From ZC4RG30 sp039929265 (lineage in GTDB: Bacteria > Pseudomonadota > Gammaproteobacteria > Steroidobacterales > Steroidobacteraceae): 7,296 nucleotides of DNA. Below the pieces are notes generated by a model. It did not search any database and was not told the origin of the DNA. It worked only from the letters and a program-made list of their open reading frames with translations. Positions within the stretch are counted from its first letter, which is position 1. The number at the start of each line of letters is the position of its first letter. The position numbers and the translations under genes were made by a program. The stretch covers positions 1-7,296 of the forward strand of contig JBDSRN010000017.1 in assembly GCA_039929265.1 (NCBI GenBank). The letters run 5' to 3'. This document shows, one piece after another, positions 1 through 7,296 of the stretch.

Positions 1-327
1 CGCAAGGACATGGATGCGACCGCATGGACCCAGACACTGCTGGTCGCGCGCGCGGACGAGATCATACGGTTCGGTCGCTACGGTTCGATCGTGCGTGGTC
101 GCGATCTGGCGCGCGGTTTCGGCCTGCAGCTGTTGGCATCGGGTGACGACGCCGTGCGCGCCGAGACCTACGAGGCGAGCGTGTTCTTCAAGCAGGCGAC
201 GCGTGCACGCTGGCTGTACTGGAACATCGGGCCGATGGTGCGCTGGGAGCGCGAGCTCGGCTGGAAAGCCGAGCCCGGCATACGCATAGGATTCGACGCC
301 CTGTTCTGGGATCTCAGCGACCGCTAG
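1..327 (+). CDS. C-terminal end of an unrecognised protein, possibly an outer-membrane beta-barrel (partial)
   Basis: The reading frame is open from the first base (Arg-Lys-Asp precede the first Met at position 10) and ends in TAG at 325-327, so this is the last 108 residues of a gene that begins outside the window. I do not recognise a named family. The segment is rich in alternating aromatic, charged and small residues. It ends with Trp-rich stretches (YWNIGPMVRWERE, then a GIRIGFDALFW strand-like segment close to the stop), as in the last strands of Gram-negative outer-membrane proteins of unknown function. The final residues, DLSDR, lack the usual terminal Phe, which argues against a classical Bam-recognised barrel end. 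No catalytic motif is visible. The gene converges on the downstream hydrolase gene and their stop codons overlap. It being coding is fairly secure; the outer-membrane idea is an inference. Confidence 0.6.
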   Translation, partial: RKDMDATAWTQTLLVARADEIIRFGRYGSIVRGRDLARGFGLQLLASGDDAVRAETYEASVFFKQATRARWLYWNIGPMVRWERELGWKAEPGIRIGFDALFWDLSDR

Positions 328-1184
328 ACTTTCAGATAGCTGTCGAAGAATCCGATCGTGCGGCGCCAAGCGAGTTTCGCGGCGGCCTCGTCGTAGCGCG
401 CCCCGCTCGAATCGTTGTGAAAGCCGTGCTGCGTGCCCGGATACATGTTCACGCTGTAGGGAACCTTCTGCGCGTCGAGCGCTTTCGTAAACTCGGGAAT
501 CATCGCGTTGATGCGCTCGTCCGTGCCGGCGTACTGCAGCATCACCGGCGCCTTGAGTTTGGCCACATCATCCGCAGGAAGCGCCGCGCCATAGAACGAC
601 ACCGCGGCGCCAACACCCGCGGCATCCACTGCGCAACGCAGCGCCATGCCGCCGCCGTAGCAGAAACCCACCGTGCCGATCTTGCCGTTGACCTGCTGGT
701 GCGTCGCGAGGAAGGGGACACCCGCGACGATGTCGCTCGCGATGCGCACCCTGTCGGTCTTGGCGAACAGGTCACGCGCCGCTTCCTGATCCTGCGGCGC
801 CCCACCCGCGGCACTGAGGCCATCCGGCGCCAGTGCGAAATAGCCCGCAACTGCAGCGCGGCGCGCGACATCCTCGATGTGCTCGTTCAATCCGCGGTTC
901 TCGTGGATCACGAGTATCGCCGGCATCCTGTTGTTGTCCCTCGGTCGCGCGTAGTAGGAACGGACCTCCCCGCCGGGGCTCTTGTAGCTGAGGTATCCCG
1001 TGACCAGCCGGTTGTCGGTCGGGTCCACCTGCCGGCTGTGCGCGTAGTTGGGCTCGATCAGCGGCAGGACCGCCGATGCCGCCGCAACACCGCCTGCCAG
1101 GCGCACCAGTCGCGCCATGAATTCGCGACGGGGCAGGGCCGAGTGGATGTACTCGTTATAGAGGTCGATTATTTTTTGATCCAT
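324..1184 (-). CDS. Dienelactone hydrolase family protein with twin-arginine signal
   Basis: This is an alpha/beta-hydrolase of the dienelactone hydrolase (carboxymethylenebutenolidase) family, 286 residues. Family members hydrolyse lactones or esters with a Cys-His-Asp triad; the true substrate here is unknown. The nucleophile is Cys175 in GFCYGGG, the acid is Asp222 in GTDERIN, the base is His253 in TQHGFHND, and Glu95 in IHENRGLN matches the family's conserved glutamate. The first ~48 residues precede the catalytic domain and carry a Tat-like leader: Arg19-Arg20 in PRREFM, a hydrophobic stretch at about 27-43, then a possible cleavage site near YAHS. Export to the periplasm is therefore likely, whereas the classical beta-ketoadipate-pathway DLH is cytosolic and shorter. 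The start at 1184 is supported by AGGA 10 bases upstream (1195-1198). No aromatic-degradation genes flank it, so a chlorocatechol role should not be assumed. It lies downstream of metH on the same strand but is separated by 193 bp, so it probably has its own promoter. Confidence 0.93.
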   Translation of the reverse strand: MDQKIIDLYNEYIHSALPRREFMARLVRLAGGVAAASAVLPLIEPNYAHSRQVDPTDNRLVTGYLSYKSPGGEVRSYYARPRDNNRMPAILVIHENRGLNEHIEDVARRAAVAGYFALAPDGLSAAGGAPQDQEAARDLFAKTDRVRIASDIVAGVPFLATHQQVNGKIGTVGFCYGGGMALRCAVDAAGVGAAVSFYGAALPADDVAKLKAPVMLQYAGTDERINAMIPEFTKALDAQKVPYSVNMYPGTQHGFHNDSSGARYDEAAAKLAWRRTIGFFDSYLKV

Positions 1185-1214
1185 GCCGCAACTGTCCTAT
1201 TGCGACGAGGCGGC

Positions 1215-1233
1215 GTCAACTGCGAGCGTTGAC
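1215..1233. repeat. Perfect 6-7-6 inverted repeat, possible operator
   Basis: GTCAAC (1215-1220) is followed by a 7-base spacer and GTTGAC (1228-1233). The left arm overlaps the minus-strand TTGACG that could be the hydrolase gene's -35 box. The size and dyad symmetry suit a dimeric repressor or LysR-type site, but no regulator gene is adjacent. It could also be chance. Confidence 0.35.
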
Positions 1234-1268
1234 CGTGCGTCAGGCGTGCGCGTTGCGCCGTGACGGAC

Positions 1269-1285
1269 AGCGCTGATCCAGCGCT
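1269..1285 (-). repeat. Perfect 7-bp hairpin with 3-base loop downstream of metH
   Basis: AGCGCTG and CAGCGCT flank a 3-base loop (ATC on the plus strand). It lies about 95 bases past the metH stop in the direction of metH transcription. No T-run follows on either strand, so it does not look like a standard intrinsic terminator. It may protect the metH mRNA 3' end or be fortuitous. Confidence 0.4.
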
Positions 1286-1321
1286 TCGCATAACCCGCAT
1301 TTGAGCCGCTGCACACCGCAA

Positions 1322-1338
1322 CCGCGTGTTGCACGCGG
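1322..1338 (-). terminator. GC-rich 7-bp hairpin 3' of metH, weak terminator candidate
   Basis: CCGCGTG and CACGCGG pair perfectly around a 3-base loop, 40 bases beyond the metH TAG stop. On the metH transcript the stem is followed by TTGCGG rather than a T-tract, so intrinsic termination would be poor. It may act with the second hairpin at 1269-1285 as a transcript end or stability element. The call rests on position and stem quality only. Confidence 0.3.
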
Positions 1339-1377
1339 GGGCCGGCGGCCTTTTCCTGGACCTGTCGCACTGCGAAG

Positions 1378-5066
<3,689 letters not shown>

Positions 5067-5070
<4 letters not shown>

Positions 5071-5936
5071 GCCGTCGTACCGGACCGCACGCCGAGTGAA
5101 TGACAGATTGCGTAGGTCAGCTCGGCGCGGTTCAACGTGTAGAAATGGAATTCCTGCACACCCTCGCGTTGCAGATAGCGCACCTGGTCGATCGTCACCG
5201 CGGCGGAGATGAGCTGACGTGTCTCGGCGTCATTTTCAAGGCCATCGTAGCGATGCGCGAGCCAGTCGGGAATGCTCGCGCCACAGCGCGCGGCGAAGCG
5301 CGTGATCTGGGGGAACTTCGTGATCGGCAATATCCCCGGCACGATGCTGGCAGTGATGCCCGCGGCGACGCAGGCATCGCGGAAGCGCAGGTACTTGTTG
5401 CTGTCGAAGAAGAACTGGGTGATCGCACGCGTCGCACCCGCGTCCATCTTGCGCTTGAGATTGTCGAGATCTACCTGCGCGTCTTGAGCTTCCGGATGCT
5501 TCTCCGGATACGCGGCAACGGAGATGTCGAAGTCGGCGATCGAACGCAGGCCTTCGACCAGGTCCGAGGCGTAGGCGAAGCCATCGGGATGTGGCGTGTA
5601 GGTGGTGGCACCCGCAGCCGGATCGCCGCGCAGCGCCACGATGTGACGGATGCCCTGATCCCAGTAGGCGCGCGCAATGTCCAGGATCTCGCCTCGTGGG
5701 GCACCCACGCAGGTGAGATGCGGCGCGCCCGTCAGCGAGGTCTCGCGACGAATGCGGTTCACAACGTTGTGCGTGCGTTCGCGAGTCGAGCCATCGGCAC
5801 CATAGGTGACCGAGGCGAAGCGCGGACGCAGCGGCGCGAGCCGCAGGACGGAATTCCACAAGGTCTGCTCCATCTCGGCATTGCCGGGCGGGAAAAACTC
5901 GAACGAGACCAGCGGGGCGGAAGTTTTGGCAGACAT
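5067..5936 (-). CDS. metF: 5,10-methylenetetrahydrofolate reductase MetF
   Basis: This FAD-dependent TIM-barrel enzyme reduces 5,10-methylene-THF to 5-methyl-THF, the methyl donor for the MetH encoded next. It has 289 residues (E. coli MetF has 296) and aligns with it almost end to end. Visible landmarks are SFEFFPP with catalytic Glu13 (E. coli Glu28), SVTYGADG, HLTCVGAP, HIVALRGDPA with the flavin-tuning Asp, RAITQFFFD with the substrate-binding Gln, and a conserved end at FHFYTLNRAELTYAICHSLGVR. The N-terminus is about 15 residues shorter than in E. coli, but the start is fixed. An in-frame TGA lies two codons upstream, and the next Met falls after the catalytic Glu. No Shine-Dalgarno is visible before the ATG, and a TAAAAT box sits 8 bases upstream, which suggests a leaderless or very short leader. 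metF is the first gene of a two-gene operon with metH and diverges from an Lrp-type regulator gene. Confidence 0.98.
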
Positions 5937-5942
5937 ATCAGG

Positions 5943-5971
5943 ATTTTAGGATGTCCGTCATCACATTCCTA
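5943..5971 (-). promoter_or_regulatory. Candidate metF-metH promoter, near-leaderless
   Basis: On the minus strand TAAAAT (5948 to 5943) matches the sigma-70 -10 box at five of six positions and would start transcription within a couple of bases of the metF ATG. The -35 position (17-bp spacing) reads TAGGAA, a poor match, which suggests dependence on an activator. This -35 region overlaps a GGAAT/ATTCC pentamer (5965-5969) identical to the arm core of the palindrome at 6001-6017. The assignment is by inspection only. Confidence 0.4.
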
Positions 5972-5987
5972 TGCAAAGACGGCCTTA

Positions 5988-6015
5988 TTGACTTGAAAAG
6001 TTGGAATGCTATTCC
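5988..6015 (+). promoter_or_regulatory. Candidate promoter of the Lrp/AsnC-type gene
   Basis: TTGACT (5988-5993) is a five-of-six -35 match. After a 16-bp spacer comes TATTCC (6010-6015), a weak -10 preceded by the extended element TGC (6007-6009). Transcription would begin near 6022, giving a leader of about 25 bases before the ATG at 6047. The -10 lies inside the palindrome 6001-6017, so a protein bound there would block this promoter. Confidence 0.5.
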
Positions 6016-6017
6016 AA
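6001..6017. promoter_or_regulatory. Perfect 7-3-7 palindrome, candidate operator for the adjacent Lrp-type regulator
   Basis: TTGGAAT, spacer GCT, ATTCCAA. The symmetry continues for two more A-T pairs on each side after one G/T mismatch (5998-6020). Further copies of the arm core ATTCC/GGAAT occur at 5965-5969 and 6034-6038. The site covers the predicted -10 of the Lrp-type gene and is centred 73 bp upstream of the metF ATG. Lrp/AsnC proteins typically bind dyad-symmetric sites of about 13-17 bp and control their own gene and a divergent neighbour. The palindrome is seen directly; the binding protein is inferred. Confidence 0.55.
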
Positions 6018-6052
6018 TTTCATGGAGAAAAACGGAATATCTATCCATGAAA
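6018..6052 (+). promoter_or_regulatory. Perfect 9-bp inverted repeat enclosing the start codon of the Lrp-type gene
   Basis: TTTCATGGA (6018-6026) pairs with TCCATGAAA (6044-6052) across a 17-base loop. The right arm contains the ATG at 6047-6049, and the loop contains the likely ribosome binding site CGGAA (6033-6037). In the transcript the stem would hide the start codon while exposing the Shine-Dalgarno. In DNA it could instead be a second operator directly abutting the palindrome at 6001-6017. If transcription starts near 6022 rather than at or before 6018, the RNA stem loses several pairs. Confidence 0.5.
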
Positions 6053-6517
6053 CTCGACAAAAAAGACGTGTCCATCCTGCAAATTCTTCAGAACGATGCA
6101 ACTGTACCCACTGCAACCATCGCCGAACGCTGCGGCTTGAGCCAGTCGCCATGCTGGCGGCGCATCAGCCTGATGGAGACGGCCGGTGTCATCCGCGGCC
6201 GCGTCGCAATTGCCGACCGGGAGCAACTCAATCTCGGCGTGCTGGTGCTTGTGGAGATAAAGCTTGCCGATAACACCAAGTCCGTGAGACCGGCATTCAA
6301 GCAGGTTGCGTCGTCGCATCCGGAGATCCTGCAGTGCTTCGTGGTGATGGGCGATGCGGACTATTTCCTCCTCGTCGCCACACGCGACATCCGCAGCTAC
6401 GATCAGCTGATGCGCAATGTACTTGCCAAGGTGCCCGGCATCCGCCAGGTGATCTCCCGCATCATCATCGATGAAGTGAAGAACACACACGAACTGCCGC
6501 TGCAGTTCGCCGCGTGA
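6047..6517 (+). CDS. Lrp/AsnC family transcriptional regulator
   Basis: This is a 156-residue DNA-binding regulator of the leucine-responsive/asparagine C family, a typical length. The N-terminal winged helix-turn-helix covers about residues 4-50, starting KLDKKDVSILQILQNDATV and including the recognition helix region GLSQSPCWRRI. A linker strand leads into the C-terminal RAM ligand-binding and oligomerisation domain (about 62-145), with the GDADYFLLV motif at 102-110. Such proteins form dimers to octamers and sense amino acids; the ligand cannot be read from the sequence. An in-frame ATG at 5951 would add 32 residues unlike any family N-terminus and would put the operator-like palindrome inside the gene. 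I therefore chose 6047, where CGGAA lies 9 bases upstream. Its position, divergent from metF-metH with a palindrome between them, suggests local control of methionine synthesis plus autoregulation, perhaps with methionine or a related amino acid as ligand. That role is inferred. Confidence 0.93.
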   Translation: MKLDKKDVSILQILQNDATVPTATIAERCGLSQSPCWRRISLMETAGVIRGRVAIADREQLNLGVLVLVEIKLADNTKSVRPAFKQVASSHPEILQCFVVMGDADYFLLVATRDIRSYDQLMRNVLAKVPGIRQVISRIIIDEVKNTHELPLQFAA

Positions 6518-6760
6518 CATGCCTCCTCACAACGCCACGTCGATCGAACCCTGCAGGATCTCCGGGGACGCAATGTGCGTGCTGTTTGCATCCACCACAC
6601 GATCGACGCGCCAAGCTGCGCCCGTCCCGAGCCACATCGCCTCTACTCCCCACTGTGAGAGCACCGAGATGGTGCGCACGACTCACGCCATGCGCAGCGA
6701 GCACGGCGGGCGCATCCTTGCATCCTCAGTGCGGCAGTAGAGGCGCGTCCCGCACCGCGT
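6518..6760. other. Convergent intergenic region with inverted repeats, no gene seen
   Basis: These 243 bp lie between the ends of the Lrp-type gene and the kinase gene. Short open frames exist, but none has a ribosome binding site or recognisable protein. Contents: a 9-bp inverted repeat CGTCGATCG/CGATCGACG (6538-6546 and 6600-6608, whose CGATCG core is self-complementary and so less meaningful), the larger inverted-repeat element at 6638-6745, and a tandem GCATCCTT/GCATCCTC (6712-6727). No T-tract terminator is visible for either flanking gene. Confidence 0.6.
6638..6745. repeat. 108-bp imperfect inverted-repeat element with nested hairpins
   Basis: The outer arms are CGCCTCTACT (6638-6647) and its exact complement AGTAGAGGCG (6736-6745). 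After one mismatch the pairing continues through CC/GG and, past a one-base bulge, CACTG/CAGTG (6651-6655 and 6727-6731), about 17 pairs in all. The enclosed 71 bases contain two smaller stems: GCACC/GGTGC (6661-6665, 6671-6675) and ATGCGC/GCGCAT (6690-6695, 6710-6715). This gives a three-way-junction layout. It could be a structured RNA, a transcript-end structure shared by the convergent genes, or a miniature inverted-repeat element. The strand of any transcript is unknown. Confidence 0.5.
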
Positions 6761-7296
6761 TCATTTGACGCCCGGCAGCACCTGAGCGAGCCAACTCAGA
6801 ATCCCGCCGACCCAGGGCTGCACGGCGTCAGGAATCATGCGCAGCGGTGCCTCCGCGCGGATCAAATGCGCCATCGCAAACGCGAGTGCGCCAACCAGGA
6901 CCATCATGAGTCCGGCAACGCGACTCTGTCGGGGTGCGATCGACGCGCGCAGCTGCGTAAGGTTGATCGAACACTTGCGACTATCCGCCGATGGATCCAG
7001 ATCGCGCAGCAGCTCGCGCAGATCGCCCTGCCGGTCCTGACGCTGCCAGGACAGACCGCGCTTCAATGCGCGCCACTGGCGCTGCGACAAGCCGGGAATA
7101 CGTGCAGGCTGACTGTCGTTGTCACGTGCGACGTTCGCGGGCCGACGATCGAACGGATGGGTTCCGCTCAACAGTTCGTACGCCAGACAGGAGAAACTGA
7201 AAATGTCGTCGCGGATGGTCGGGGCACCGCCGGTGAGGCGCTCCGGACTTGCGTATGTGGGCGTCGCACCCTGGAGCGAGCGCTGCATTGCTTCAT
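6761..7296 (-). CDS. C-terminal part of a membrane-anchored Ser/Thr protein kinase (partial)
   Basis: The frame is open to the window edge (Glu-Ala precede the first visible Met at 7288), so this Met is internal and the ATP-binding lobe lies outside. The visible part begins in the activation loop of a Hanks-type (PknB-like) kinase. GATPTYASPE is the P+1 loop/APE motif. DDIFSFSCLAYELLSGTHPF matches subdomain IX with its conserved Asp. The Trp-Arg-Ala-Leu then RGLSWQRQDR segment corresponds to subdomain XI with its Arg. Counting from that Met, a basic linker (about 95-123) is followed by one transmembrane segment (about 124-143) and a tail of about 30 residues ending in TGA at 6763-6761. The kinase domain would face the cytoplasm with a short periplasmic tail and no PASTA or other sensor domain. 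Substrates are unknown, and whether catalytic residues are intact cannot be judged. It converges on the Lrp-type gene. Confidence 0.85.
   Translation of the reverse strand, partial: EAMQRSLQGATPTYASPERLTGGAPTIRDDIFSFSCLAYELLSGTHPFDRRPANVARDNDSQPARIPGLSQRQWRALKRGLSWQRQDRQGDLRELLRDLDPSADSRKCSINLTQLRASIAPRQSRVAGLMMVLVGALAFAMAHLIRAEAPLRMIPDAVQPWVGGILSWLAQVLPGVK

Larger units (their letters stand above)
1185..1377. other. Intergenic region between metH 3' end and hydrolase gene
   Basis: No coding sequence is convincing in these 193 bp. The gap holds the hydrolase ribosome binding site (AGGA at 1195-1198, minus strand), an inverted repeat with a TTGAC on each strand (1215-1233), and two perfect 7-bp hairpins (1269-1285 and 1322-1338) that lie 3' of metH. 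A minus-strand -35-like TTGACG (1219 to 1214) is present, but no good -10 lies 16-18 bp downstream of it (GACAGT at 17 bp is only 3/6), so a sigma-70 promoter for the hydrolase is possible but not shown. Confidence 0.6.

Noticed and set aside
417..1232. 271-codon plus-strand frame antisense to the hydrolase gene
   Set aside because: Low-complexity Arg/His/Val-rich translation with no recognisable fold. The opposite strand encodes an intact hydrolase with its catalytic triad.
1340..1354. GGCC-GGC-GGCC followed by TTTT on the plus strand, a terminator-like motif
   Set aside because: The stem has only four pairs, the T-run is short, and no plus-strand gene ends nearby; both neighbours are on the minus strand.
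5100..5996. 298-codon plus-strand frame antisense to metF
   Set aside because: It is a shadow of a strongly conserved metF and has no protein features of its own.
5951..6046. Upstream in-frame ATG at 5951 as the start of the Lrp-type gene
   Set aside because: An AGGA lies 7 bases before it, but the extra 32 residues do not match the family N-terminus, the stretch is AT-rich like a promoter region, and it would place the palindrome and the predicted promoter inside the coding region.
5937..6046. SAM, SAH or cobalamin riboswitch upstream of metF-metH
   Set aside because: The region is only 110 bp and is shared with a divergent promoter. No conserved riboswitch core such as the cobalamin B12 box is visible, and the predicted metF leader is almost zero length.
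6519..6740. 73-codon plus-strand frame after the Lrp-type gene
   Set aside because: No ribosome binding site, no recognisable domain, composition unlike neighbouring proteins, and it covers most of the inverted-repeat element.
6638..6745. Integron attC site reading of the inverted-repeat element
   Set aside because: The size fits, but the arms lack the required RYYYAAC and GTTRRRY core sites, and no integrase or cassette is nearby.

Overview
The window is high-GC bacterial DNA with dense coding. Its proteins look proteobacterial: MetF and full-length MetH resemble the Escherichia coli proteins over their whole length, and the other genes fit a Gram-negative host (a Tat-type periplasmic hydrolase, a possible outer-membrane protein end, an Lrp/AsnC regulator). 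I infer a gammaproteobacterium or close relative, possibly of the Nevskiales/Steroidobacter type. That lineage guess is weak because no rRNA or marker gene is present.

Layout, left to right. Positions 1-327 (+) hold the C-terminal end of an unrecognised protein. Positions 324-1184 (-) encode a dienelactone-hydrolase-family enzyme with a twin-arginine leader; the two genes converge and share a CTAG at their stops. A 193-bp gap (1185-1377) holds three short perfect inverted repeats. Next comes the methionine operon on the minus strand: metF (5936-5067), then metH (5070-1378), joined by an ATGA overlap. A 110-bp divergent regulatory region (5937-6046) separates metF from an Lrp/AsnC-family regulator gene (6047-6517, +). 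A 243-bp convergent gap (6518-6760) contains a 108-bp imperfect inverted-repeat element. The window ends in the C-terminal part of a membrane-anchored Ser/Thr protein kinase (6761 to the window edge, -).

How the genes fit together. MetF reduces 5,10-methylene-THF to 5-methyl-THF, and MetH uses that methyl group to convert homocysteine to methionine, so the operon is one metabolic step pair. The divergent Lrp-type gene is the natural candidate for a local regulator. The shared region has a perfect 7-3-7 palindrome on the regulator's predicted -10. Directly abutting it is a second perfect 9-bp inverted repeat whose right arm contains the regulator's start codon. metF itself has no visible Shine-Dalgarno and has a TAAAAT box at near-leaderless distance.

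The coding content is ordinary. The most interesting material is regulatory: the metF/lrp intergenic region and the structured element at 6638-6745. I found no CRISPR, transposon, tRNA, rRNA or recognisable riboswitch.
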